In this document: positions 9,204 to 18,390 of the stretch, in pieces
Layout: every line of letters begins with the position of its first letter
Position numbering within the stretch: the first letter of the stretch is position 1
Origin: Cryptomeria japonica
Taxonomy: Eukaryota; Streptophyta; Pinopsida; Cupressales; Cupressaceae
Reading direction: 5' to 3'
Length of the DNA: 22,500 nt
Assembly (NCBI RefSeq): GCF_030272615.1
Contig: NW_026729206.1
Coordinates: 87,501 to 110,000 of the forward strand
Notes under the pieces: model-generated
Seen by the model: only the letters and a program-made list of their open reading frames with translations
The model's database searches: none
Told to the model about the DNA's origin: nothing
Position numbers and translations under genes: made by a program

Positions 9204-9236
9204 CCTCCCCTATATAAAGCTATTTGTCCGATTCTC
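9204..9236 (-). promoter_or_regulatory. Candidate Pol I promoter motif 13
   Basis: This is the rightmost copy, 157 bp from motif 12. It has one extra A in the + strand TATATAAAG, so the minus strand reads CTTTATATAGGGG. The stem-loop 9155-9176 has changed GCGC/GCGC to GTGC/GCAC, a double change that keeps the stem. If transcription runs leftward this is the most distal spacer promoter. Confidence 0.58.
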
Positions 9237-9310
9237 ATACGTGTAGTCTGCAGCAGCGATTAGGACATCGACCCCAACTTCCGAATTCGTTTGCATTGAC
9301 CGCACCAAAG

Positions 9311-9440
9311 GTGCACGCCTTGGTGTGCACCCTGGAGTGCACTTTGGTGCTCACCTCGGTGCACACTTTGGTGTGCACCTCGGTGTGCACCAAAGGTGCG
9401 CACCTTGGAGCGCACCAAAGGTGTACACTTTGGAGCGCAC
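9311..9440. repeat. Short GGTGnnCACC palindrome cluster
   Basis: About 130 bp of head-to-tail 10-18 bp blocks: GGTGCACGCC, TTGGTGTGCACC, GGAGTGCACTTTGG, GGTGTGCACC, AAAGGTGCGCACCTTGG and others. Most are palindromic around GTGCAC, GTGCGCAC or TGTGCACA-like cores. It resembles the 7616-8230 array in motif but not in unit length. Confidence 0.75.
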
Positions 9441-9445
9441 CACAT

Positions 9446-9480
9446 AGGGTCTTTGAGAGGTTGGCGCAGTGCGCACACCA
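9446..9480. repeat. Truncated promoter unit (stub without promoter)
   Basis: GGGTCTTTGAGAGGTTGGC and GCAGTGCGCACACCAAGG match the start of the 157-bp unit. The sequence then passes straight into the G-rich minisatellite, losing the GTCGACCCA and TATATAGGGG parts. It marks where the promoter array was cut by, or joined to, the next repeat class. Confidence 0.8.
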
Positions 9481-11150
9481 AGGTGGGTGTTGAGGTGCGT
9501 GCCGAGGTGGGTGGGTGCTAGGGTGCGCTCCATGGTGGGTGCCAGGGTGGGTGCGTGCTAGGGTGGATTCCAAAGAGGGTCATAGGGTGGGTGCCAAGGT
9601 GGGTTGGTGATATAGTGGGTTCAAAGGTGGGTACTAGGGTGGGTTCCAAGGTGGGTCACAAGTTGGGTGCCAGGATGCGTGGGTGTTAGGTTGGGTGCCA
9701 AGGTGGGCTCCTGCGTGGGTGGGTGCTAGGGTGGGTTTCAAGGTGGACGCGAGGGCGGGTGCCAAGGTGGGTAACAAGTTGGGTGTTAGGATGGGTGAGT
9801 GCTAGAGTGGGTGCCAAGGTGGGTGGGTGCTAAGGTGGATGCCAAGGTGGTTCACAGGGTGGGTGGGTTCTAGGGTGAGTTCCAAGGTGGGTCACAGGTT
9901 CAGTGCTAGGGTGGGTGTCAAGGCGGGTGTCGAGGTGCCTGGGTGCTAGGGTGTGGATGCCAATGTGGGTCATAGGGTGGGTACTAGGGTGGGCTGCAAT
10001 GTGGGTGCCAAGGTGGGTAACATGCTCGGTGGGTTCTAAATTGGGTGCCAGGGTGGGTGTGCACCCACCTTGCCCGAGGTGGGTGCCAAGGTGCCAGTGT
10101 GGGTGGGTGCTAAGGTGGATGCCAAGGTGGGTGAGAAGGTGGGTGATAGGTTGAGTGGTAGGATGGGTGGGTGCCAAGATGGGTCACAGGGTGGGTGCAA
10201 GGGTGGGTAGGTGCTAGGGTTGGTGTCAGGGTGGGTGGGTGCTAGGTTGGGTTCCAAGGTGGGTGCGAGGGTGAGTGTCAAGGTGGGTCACAGGTTAGGT
10301 GCTAGGATGGGTGAGTGCTAGGGTGCAAAGGTGCCAGGGTGGGTGCTAGGATGGGTCGATGCTAGGGTGAGTGGCAAGGTGGGTCCACAAGTGTCAAGGT
10401 GGGTGCCGAGGTGGGTGCCAAGTCGGCGACTGCTATGGTGGATGCCAAGGTGGGTCACGGGGTGGGTGCCAAGTTGCTAGGTTGGGTTCCAAGGTGGGTG
10501 CCAACGTGGGTGCTAGGGTGCGTGGGTTAAAGGGTGTGTCACAACGTGGGTGCCAGGATGGGTGCGCACCCACACTGGCCAAGACGGGTGCGGGTGCAAG
10601 GTTGGGTTCCAAGCCCGGTCACAGGCTGGGTGCTAGGATGGGTGGGTGCCAAGGTGGGCACCAGGGTGGGTGCACCCACCCTGGCCAAGGTGGGTCACGG
10701 GGTGGGTCCTAGGGTGGGTAACGGGGTGGGTACTAAGGTGCGTGCCAAGGTGGGTCATAGGGTGGGTGCCAAGGTGGGCACCAGGGTGGGTGTGCACCAA
10801 CCCTAGCCAGGGTAGGTCACGGGGTGGTTGTCGGGGTGGGCGTCAAGGAGCCAAGGTGGGTGGCAAGTAGCCAAGTTGCGTGCCAAGGTGGGTGTCGGGG
10901 TGGGTGCCAAGGATCCAAGGTGGGTGCCAAGGAACCAAGGTGGGTGTCTGGGTGGGTGCCGAGGTGGGAGCCAGGGTGGGTCCCAAGGTGAGTGCAAAGG
11001 TGGGTGCCAGGGTCAAGGTGAGTGCCAATGTGGGTTCCAAGGTGCCAGGGTCAGGGTGAGTGCCAATGTGGGTTCAAAGGTGCTAAGTTGGGTGCGAGGT
11101 TGGGTGCGAGGGTGGGTGGGTGCCAAGGTGTGCTAGGTGGAAGCCCGGGT
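9480..11150. repeat. GGGTGGGTGCCAAGGT minisatellite, long copy
   Basis: About 1.67 kb of short degenerate units of 10-20 bp: GGTGGGTGCCAAGGTGGGT, GGTGGGTGCTAGGGTGGGT, GGTGGGTCACAGG and similar. The + strand is extremely G-rich and contains many sets of four or more GG/GGG runs within 25 bases, so it could form G-quadruplexes. The minus strand is C-rich. Short palindromes interrupt it, such as GGTGGGTGTGCACCCACC (about 10053), GGGTGCGCACCCA (about 10560) and a perfect 24-base one at 10661-10684. No gene is visible. Confidence 0.92.
10661..10684. other. Perfect 24-bp palindrome at the duplication boundary
   Basis: The left half CCAGGGTGGGTG and right half CACCCACCCTGG are exact reverse complements with no loop. 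The 7.94-kb direct repeat starts at 10672, at the centre of this palindrome: only the right half is present at 18610-18622. Confidence 0.9.
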
Positions 11151-11545
11151 GGGTCGGCATCCCATGGGTGTCGAGTTGGGTGCCTGATGGGTGCTTCTTG
11201 TCAAGTTTTAGTCGTCGGGACTCATTTCGAGCCTTAGAGGTCGTTTCTTGTCCGGTTGCCCTGTCTTCGACCTGGGAACCCAATTTTGGTCCTCGGGTCC
11301 CATTTTTTTTTGTCTCGCATCCCACTTTTGGCCTGTGGCCTTTTCGGGGTCGATTCTCGTTTTGGGCATCAGAGCATGTTTCTTCTCCTAAAACCCAATA
11401 TTTGTTTATTAAGTCTCGGAACACATTTTTGTTCTCGTGGACCCATCATGGGTCTTGGAACGCATTTGTGGTCCTTGGGTCCCATTTTGCATCCCGAAAC
11501 TTGTGTTTTGGTGCTTGATCCCTATTTTGGGTGCCCACCTTGCAC
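11150..11545. repeat. T-rich degenerate short-repeat spacer
   Basis: The sequence loses the GGGTGGG pattern and becomes a loose series of about 25-30 bp units around GGGTCCCATTTT: CCCAATTTTGGTCCTCGGG, TCCCATTTTTTTTT, CATCCCACTTTTGG, GGAACACATTTTTG, GACCCATCATGGGTC and GGTCCCATTTTGC. An AT-rich patch, CCCAATATTTGTTTATTAAG, lies at about 11394-11413. Frames here are open on both strands but show no recognisable protein. The second copy at 19088-19483 is identical. Confidence 0.7.
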
Positions 11546-11926
11546 CAAGTGCGCACCCGGGGCAAACCGAGCGCCTTGGTGCACCGGGGCAAGATCGAGC
11601 GTGCACCCGAGGCGCCCCGAACATGCACCAAGGTGCACTCGGCCCACATGTGAGCGCAGGTCGTTGCGCCCGAGGTGGTGTGTGGGCACCGCGTTGCAGA
11701 CGGGACACTGCACGCACACGACGCCCCCTCCAGGTGCACGCACGTAGGCCGGGCCGGGTGCACACCCGACGCCCTAGCAAGGTGCGCGCACCCGGGCAGG
11801 GCTCACACTTGGCGAACGGGGCGCACTTCGCGAGGGAGGGTGTGCACCTCGACGGGGGTGGGTGGCCGGGGTGGATTCGCACGTGGGTCGCGGTTTGCTA
11901 AGTACACACTGCGACAAGCTCATAAC
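11545..11926. other. GC-rich 5' flank of 5S gene copy 1
   Basis: GC-rich spacer with scattered GTGCGCACCCG, GGTGCAC and GGGGCAAACCGAGC blocks, related to the repeats on the other side of the 5S gene. Just upstream of the gene, 11893-11926 has TTTGCTAAG around -32 to -25, where plant 5S genes often have an AT-rich element, and a C at -1. The -28 element is weak, so expression would lean mainly on the internal control region. Confidence 0.55.
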
Positions 11927-12044
11927 GGGTGCGATCATACCAGCATTAGTGCACCGGATCCCATCAGAACTCCGCAGTTAAGCGCGCTTGGGCCGGAGTA
12001 GTACTGGGATGGGTGACCTCCCGGGAAGTCCCGGTGTTGCACCC
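11927..12044 (+). rRNA. 5S ribosomal RNA, copy 1
   Basis: Complete plant-type 5S rRNA of about 118 nt, from GGGTGCGATCATACC to GTGTTGCACCC. The ends pair as helix I (GGGTGCGAT with GTTGCACCC). The internal control region is present: an A-box-like AGTTAAGCGCGCTTGGGC at bases 50-67 and a C-box-like GGGATGGGTGACC at bases 80-92. This is the Pol III-transcribed 5S component of the large ribosomal subunit. It differs from copy 2 at base 19 (A here, G there) and base 70 (G here, A there). A19 faces C59 in helix II, which would be a mismatch, while G70 can pair with C105. A Cassandra-type retrotransposon 5S is unlikely because the gene is full length, has a T-run terminator and lies in a 7.9-kb tandem unit. 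Confidence 0.97.
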
Positions 12045-12057
12045 TTTTTTAGTTTTT
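12045..12057 (+). terminator. Pol III terminator of 5S copy 1
   Basis: TTTTTT immediately follows the last C of the 5S gene, and a second T run, TTTTT, follows after AG. This is the standard Pol III termination signal on the non-template strand. Confidence 0.9.
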
Positions 12058-12472
12058 CGCCGGGCGTCGCAATGCTATTTGAATAAACCTTTTGCCCGTT
12101 TGCGTTCTCGTCGGGGCCGGGCCGGGCCGGGGTGCGCTGCCCGCACTACCTGCGCGCGCGGGGGGCGACACCGAGCGCGCACCCGAGGCACCCCGAGCAC
12201 ACAGGCCACGGTGCAACCCGGGCGTTGTGCGCGCACCCCGGTGCGCCCGAGGTGCTGCGCGCGCACCCAGGTGAAATCGGTGTGCACCTCGGCCAGTGCG
12301 CGCTCGGTCGAGTCGCGCACGTTGGCCAAGGTGCACGGTGATGTTTCTTACTCTAAGGTTCCGCACCAGACGCCCGGGACAGGTGAGCGAAGCTGGGCGG
12401 GGCCGGGTGCGCGGCCGGGGCAGGTGCACGCAGCTGGAGAGAGCTTTGGAGCACACTTCGGAGCGCACCAAT
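12058..12472. other. GC-rich 3' flank of 5S gene copy 1
   Basis: Unique-looking for the first 50 bases (GCAATGCTATTTGAATAAACC), then strongly GC-rich with GGGGCCGGGCCGGGCCGGGG at 12112-12131 and CGCGCGCGGGGGGCG. Short GGTGCGC and GTGCAC blocks increase to the right until the first A/T-rich module at 12473. The sequence around 12141-12160 has the only indel between the two 7.94-kb copies, in the CGCGCG/GGGGGG tract. No gene is visible. Confidence 0.6.
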
Positions 12473-12603
12473 GATGCGCTCCATTCAAAAGTTTCCTGAA
12501 AAGGCAAAAAAAGTTGAGATTATAGAATTTCCCACTTGAGAGATTGTAAAAAAAAAAAATTTAAAATGAAGGAAACGCGGGTGCCAAGGTGTGCGCAGCC
12601 CAG

Positions 12604-14256
12604 CCAAGGTGTGCGCACCAAGGCGCCCACCCTGGCGAAGGTGCACGCAAGGTGCGCACCCGAGGCAAACCGGACAATTAACCCAACTTTCGACTTCGCG
12701 CGCACCTTGGAGCGCACTTCGGAGCGCTCCTTGGTGCGCACCAATCTTGGGCACCTCGGAGTGCACCATGGCGCCCACCAAGGTGCGCACCCGGGGCAAA
12801 CCGAGCTCCGACTTCGTGCGCACCTTGGAGCGCACGAAAGGTGCGCACCATGGCGCCCACCAAGGTGCGCAGCCCAGCCAAGGCGTGCGCATCAAGGTGC
12901 GCACCCTGGCGAAGGTGCGCACCCGGGGCAAACCGAGCTCCGACTTCGTGCGCACCTTGGAGCGCACAAAAGGTGCGCAACCCAGCCAAGGTGTGCGCAC
13001 CCCGGTCAAACCGAGCTCCGAATCGTGCGCACCAGAGGTGCACGCCATCGTGCGCACCTTGGAGCACACTTCGGAGCCCTCCTTGGTGCGCGCCGATGTT
13101 GCGCACCTCGGAGCGCACCCGGGGAAAACAATGCAATTAACCCGACTTTCGACTTCGTGGGCACCTCGGAGCGCTCTCGGGTTCGCACCTCGGAGCACAC
13201 CGAGGTGCGCACCTTTGATGCGCTGCCTTCACCAATTTCCAGAAAAGGCAAGAAAACATTGAGAAGGTGTGCGCACCGAGGTGCCCACCCTGGCGAAGGT
13301 GCACGCGAGGTGCGCACCCGGGGCAAACCGGGCTCCGACTTCGTGCACGCCGCACCTTGGAGCACACTTCGGAGCGCTCCTTGGTGCGCACCAGGGCGCG
13401 CAACCCAGCCGAGGTGCCCACCCCGGCGAAGGTGCACGCGAGGTGCGCACCCGGGGCAAACCGGGCTCCGACTTCGTGCACGCCATGGTGCCCACCGCGG
13501 CGAAGGTGCACGCGAGGTGCGCACCCGGGGCAAACCGGGCTCCGACTTCGTGCACGCCGCACCTTGGAGCACACTTCGGAGCGCTCCTTGGTGCGCACCA
13601 TGGTGCCCACCAGGGCGCGCAACCCCGCCGAAGGTGCACGCGAGGTGCGCACCCGGGGCAAACCGGGCTCCGACTTCGTGCACGCCGCACCTTGGAGCAC
13701 ACTTCGGAGCGCTCCTTGGTGCGCACCATGGTGCCCACCAGGGCGCGCAACCCCGCCGAAGGTGCACGCGAGGTGCGCACCCGGGGCAAACCGGGCTCCG
13801 ACTTCGTGCACGCCATGGTGCGCACCGCGGCGAAGGTGCGCACCCGGGGCAAACCGGGCTCCGACTTCGTGCACGCCGCACCTTGGAGCACACTTCGGAG
13901 CGCTCCTTGGTGCGCACCAGGGCGCGCAACCCAGCCGAGGTGCCCACCCCGGCGAAGGTGCACGCGAGGTGCGTACCCGGGGCAAACCGGGCTCCGACTT
14001 CGTGCACGCCGCACCTTGGAGCACACTTCGGAGCGCTCCTTGGTGCGCACCATGGTGCCCACCAGGCCGCGCAACCCAGCCAAGGTGTGCGCACCAAGGT
14101 GCACGCGAGGTGCGCACCCGGGGCAAACCGGGGTCCGACTTCGTGCACGCCGCACCTTGGAGCACACATCGGGGCGCTCCCGGGTTCGCACCGGCGTTGC
14201 GCACCGTGGTGGGCACCTCGGAGCACACCAAGGTGGGCAGCGAGGTGCGCACCTTT
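12604..14256. repeat. GC-rich 110-150 bp repeats around GGTGCGCACC
   Basis: Tandem but irregular units contain AGGTGCGCACCCGGGGCAAA, CCGGGCTCCGACTTCGTGC, ACGCCGCACCTTGGAGCACA, CTTCGGAGCGCTCCTTGGTG and CGCACCATGGTGCCCACC. Before about 13260 the units are older and end in ACCGAGCTCCGACTTCGTGC; after it they read ACCGGGCTCC and are nearly identical. All six frames are largely open and give Arg/Cys/His/Pro-rich repeats, which reflect base composition and not genes. Confidence 0.88.
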
Positions 14257-16310
14257 GATGCGATGCCTTCACTAATTTCCATAAAAGGCAAAAAAAAAAC
14301 GAGATTTTAAAATTTCCGTTTTGAAAGATAGTGAGAAAAAGGGAATGCTGGTGCCATCTTGAGCCCGCCCTGGTGCGCAGCCCAGCCAAGGTGTGCGCAC
14401 CAAGGTGCCCACCCTGGCGAAGGTGCGCGCCCGGGCAATTAATCCAACTTCCAACTTCGCGCGCGCCAGGGTGGGAGCGCACCCAACAACCGGGCCTGGG
14501 AAGAGCCAATGCGAGAAACCCCACCAAACGCTCTGACAAAAAAAGAGGGGGCGCTCCAGTAACCCCGCTTCGGAGCGCACCCTGGGCAAACCCAGCCAAG
14601 GTGCCCACCCCGGCCAAGGTGCAGGCGAGGTGCGCACCCGGGGCAAACCGGGCTCCGACAACGTGCACGCCGCACCTTGGAGCACACTTCGTAGCGCTCC
14701 CGGGTGCGCACCTCAGAGCACACCAAGGTGGGCAGCGAGGTGCGCACCTTTGATGCGCTGCCTTCACTAATTTCCAGAAAAGGCAAAAAAAAAAGGAGAT
14801 TTTAAAATTTCCGTTTTGAAAGATAGTGAAAAAAACGGAACGCGCGTGCCATCTTGAGCCCGCCCTGGTGCGCAGCCCAGGTAAGGTGCCCACCCTGGCA
14901 AAGGTGCGCACCCGGGCAATTAACCCTACTTCCGACTTCGTGCGCGCCAGGGTGGCAACCGGGCCTCGGAAGAGCCAATGCGAGAAACCCCACCAAACGC
15001 TCCGACAAAAAAAGAGGCGGCGCTCCAATAACCCCGCTTCGGAGCGCAGCCGGGGCAAACCCAGCCAAGGTGCCCACCCCGACGAAGGTGCACGCGAGGT
15101 GCGCACCCGGGGCAAACCGGGCTCCGACAACGTGCACGCAGCACCTTGGAGCACACTTCGAAGCACTCCCGGGTGCCCACCGGCGTTGCGCACCGTGGTG
15201 GGCAGCGAGGTGCGCACCTTTGATGCGCTGCCTTCACTAATTTCCAGAAAAAGGCAAAAAAAAATGAGATTTTAAAATTTCCGTTTTGAAAGATAGTGAA
15301 AAAAAAGGAACGCGGGTGCCATCTTGAGCCCGCCCTGGTGCGCAGCCCAGGCAAGGCATGCGCACCAAGGTGCCCACCCGAGGTGCACACCCGGGGCAAA
15401 CCGGGCTCCGACTTCGTGCAGGCCGCACCTTGGAGCACACTTCGGAGCGCTCCTTGGTGCGCACCATGGTGCCCACCAGGGCGCGCAACCCAGCCAAGGT
15501 CTGCACACCAAGGTGCCCACCCCGGCGAAGGTGCACGCGAGGTGCGCACCCGGGGCAAACCGGGCTCCGACTTCGTGCACGCCATGGTGCCCACCGCGGC
15601 GAAGGTGCACGCGAGGTGCGCACCCGGGGCAAACCGGGCTCCGACTTCGTGCACGCCGCACCTTGGAGCACACTTCGGAGCGCTCCTTGGTGCGCACCAT
15701 GGTGCCCACCAGGGCGCGCAACCCAGCCAAGGTGTGCGCACCAAGGTGCACGCGAGGTGCGCACCCGGGGCAAACCGGGGTCCGACTTCGTGCACGCCGC
15801 ACCTTGGAGCACACATCGGAGCGCTCCCAGGTTCGCACCAGCGTTGCGCACCTTTGATGCGCTGCCTTCACTAATTTCAAGAAAAGGCAAAAAAAAACGA
15901 GATTTTAAAATTTCCGTTCTGAAAGATAGTGAAAAAAACGGAACGCGGGTGCCATCTTGAGCCCTTCCTGGTGCGCAGCCCAGGCAAGTTGTGCGCACCA
16001 AGGTGCCCACCCTGGCGGAGGTGCGCGCCCGGGGCAATCCGGGCTCCGACTTCGTGCACTGCATGGTGCCCACCAAGGCGCGCAACCCAGCCAAGGTGCC
16101 CACCGCAGCGAAGGTGCACGCGAGGTGCGCACCCGAGGTGCACACCCGGGGCAAACCGGGCTCCGACTTCGTGCACGCCGCACCTTGGAGCACACTTCAG
16201 AGCGCTCCTTGGTGCGCACCAGGGCGCGCAACCCAGCCGAGGTGCCCACCCCGGCGAAGGTGCACGCGAGGTGCGCACCCGGGGCAAACCGGGCTCCGAC
16301 TTCGTGCACG
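13975..16310. repeat. 2.36-kb internal duplication, copy A
   Basis: This segment matches 16340-18390 at an offset of 2,365 bp. Markers are ACCAGGCCGCGCAAC at 14061 and 16426, A/T-rich modules at 14257 and 16622, and the GCGAGAAACCCCACC block at 14511 and 16876. The edges are blurred because the flanks are themselves short repeats. Copy A is the longer one. Confidence 0.85.
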
Positions 16311-17413
16311 CCATGGTGCCCACCGCGGCGAAGGTGCGCACCCGGGGCAAACCGGGCTCCGACTTCGTGCACGCCGCACCTTGGAGCACACTTCGGAGCG
16401 CTCCTTGGTGCGCACCATGGTGCCCACCAGGCCGCGCAACCCAGCCAAGGTGTGCGCACCAAGGTGCACGCGAGGTGCGCACCCGGGGCAAACCGGGGTC
16501 CGACTTCGTGCACGCCGCACCTTGGAGCACACATCGGGGCGCTCCCGGGTTCGCACCGGCGTTGCGCACCGTGGTGGGCACCTCGGAGCACACCAAGGTG
16601 GGCAGCGAGGTGCGCACCTTTGATGCGATGCCTTCACTAATTTCCATAAAAGGCAAAAAAAAAACGAGATTTTAAAATTTCCGTTTTGAAAGATAGTGAG
16701 AAAAAGGGAATGCTGGTGCCATCTTGAGCCCGCCCTGGTGCGCAGCCCAGCCAAGGTTTGCGCACCAAGGTGCCCACCCTGGCGAAGGTGCGCGCCCGGG
16801 CAATTAACCCAACTTCCAACTTCGCGCGCGCCAGGGTGGGAGCGCACCCAACAACCGGGCCTGGGAAGAGCCAATGCGAGAAACCCCACCAAACTCTCTG
16901 ACAAAAAAAGAGGGGGCGCTCCAGTAACCCCGCTTCGGAGCGCACCCTGGGCAAACCCAGCCAAGGTGCCCACCCCGGCCAAGGTGCAGGCGAGGTGCGC
17001 ACCCGGGGCAAACCGGGCTCCGACAACGTGCACGCCGCACCTTGGAGCACACTTCGTAGCGCTCCCGGGTGCGCACCTCAGAGCACACCAAGGTGGGCAG
17101 CGAGGTGCGCACCTTTGATGCGCTGCCTTCACTAATTTCCAGAAAAGGCAAAAAAAAAAGGAGATTTTAAAATTTCCGTTTTGAAAGATAGTGAAAAAAA
17201 CGGAACGCGCGTGCCATCTTGAGCCCGCCCTGGTGCGCAGCCCAGGTAAGGTGCCACCCTGGCAAAGGTGCGCACCCGGGCAATTAACCCTACTTCCGAC
17301 TTCGTGCGCGCCAGGGTGGCAACCGGGCCTCGGAAGAGCCAATGCGAGAAACCCCACCAAACGCTCCGACAAAAAAAGAGGCGGCGCTCCAATAACCCCG
17401 CTTCGGAGCGCAG
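14491..17413. repeat. GCGAGAAACCCCACC module, four copies
   Basis: A block of about 90 bp lies at 14491-14580, 14960-15049, 16856-16945 and 17324-17413, with a fifth at 22427-22500. It reads CGGGCCTGGGAAGAGCCAAT, GCGAGAAACCCCACC, AAACGCTCTGACA6-7GAGG, then GGCGCTCCAGTAACCCCGC. It always follows an A/T-rich module by about 75-105 bp, with a CAATTAACCCAACTTCC-type spacer between. It is unlike the surrounding GGTGCGC repeats. I do not recognise it. Confidence 0.85.
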
Positions 17414-18390
17414 CCGGGGCAAACCAAGCCAAGGTGCCCACCCCGACGAAGGTGCACGCGAGGTGCGCACCCGGGGCAAACCGGGCTCCGACAACGTGCA
17501 CGCAGCACCTTGGAGCACACTTCGAAGCACTCCCGGGTGCCCACCGGCGTTGCGCACCGTGGTGGGCAGCGAGGTGCGCACCTTTGATGCGCTGCCTTCA
17601 CTAATTTCCAGAAAAAGGCAAAAAAAAATGAGATTTTAAAATTTCCGTTTTGAAAGATAGTGAAAAAAAAGGAACGCGGGTGCCATCTTGAGCCCGCCCT
17701 GGTGCGCAGCCCAGGCAAGGCATGCGCACCAAGGTGCCCACCCGAGGTGCACACCCGGGGCAAACCGGGCTCCGACTTCGTGCAGGCCGCACCTTGGAGC
17801 ACACTTCGGAGCGCTCCTTGGTGCGCACCATGGTGCCCACCAGGGCGCACCCGAGGCAAACCGGGCTCCGACTTCGTGCACGCCGCACCTTGGAGCACAC
17901 ATCGGAGCGCTCCCAGGTTCGCACCAGCGTTGCGCACCTTTGATGCGCTGCCTTCACTAATTTCCAGAAAAGGCAAAAAAAAACGATATTTTAAAATTTC
18001 CGTTCTGAAAGATAGTGAAAAAAACGGAACGCGGGTGCCATCTTGAGCCCTTCCTGATGCGCAGCCCAGGCAAGTTGTGCGCACCAAGGTGCCCACCCTG
18101 GCGGAGGTGCGCGCCCGGGGCAAACCGGGCTCCGACTTCGTGCACTGCATGGTGCCCACCAAGGCGCGCAACCCAGCCAAGGTGCCCACCGCAGCGAAGG
18201 TGCACGCGAGGTGCGCACCCGAGGTGCACACCCGGGGCAAACCGGGCTCCGACTTCGTGCACGCCGCACCTTGGAGCACACTTCAGAGCGCTCCTTGGTA
18301 CGCACCAGGGCGCGCAACCCAGCCAAGGTGCTCACCCCGGCGAAGGTGCACGCGAGGTGCGCACCCGGGGCAAACCGGGCTCGGACTTCG
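16340..18390. repeat. 2.36-kb internal duplication, copy B with a 278-bp deletion
   Basis: This is copy B of the segment at 13975-16310. The offset is 2,365, then 2,364 after a one-base loss at about 17252 (GTGCCACC for GTGCCCACC), then 2,086 after a deletion near 17845. There CACCAGGGCGC runs directly into ACCCGAGGCAAACC. The 278 missing bases correspond to about 15488-15765 in copy A and lie between GGGCGCGCA-type and GGTGCGCAC-type sequences, consistent with slippage between short repeats. Confidence 0.85.

Larger units (their letters stand above)
8230..9480. repeat. 157-bp promoter-bearing repeats, six units plus a stub
   Basis: GGTCTTTGAGGTTGGCGC-like blocks recur at 8297, 8454, 8611, 8768, 8989 and 9144, and a last one at 9448 has no promoter. 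Each full unit has the stem-loop, GGGGAGTCGACCCATCAAA, the TATATAGGGG motif, TCATACATG, GACATCGACCCCAACTT and a short tail. The unit from 8830 to 9050 is 220 bp because it keeps an extra block with CGCACCAAAGGTGCACGCC. The units share all main blocks with the 315-bp units but lack the CATCGGACCC section. Confidence 0.88.

Noticed and set aside
5064-9236. Pol II TATA boxes (TATATAAG) on the + strand
   Set aside because: The + strand reading is possible, but 13 copies lead into no gene and only into more repeats. The minus-strand reading gives the plant Pol I consensus in an rDNA context. Kept only as an alternative.
9480-11150. Telomere-like or interstitial telomeric repeat
   Set aside because: Plant telomeres are TTTAGGG. 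Here the units are GGGTGGGTGCC and vary in length, with no run of TTTAGGG.
11927-12044. 5S sequence as part of a Cassandra (TRIM) retrotransposon LTR
   Set aside because: The gene is complete, ends in Pol III T runs, and recurs at 7,938 bp. Cassandra elements are under 1 kb with short LTRs, and I see no primer-binding site or polypurine tract beside it.
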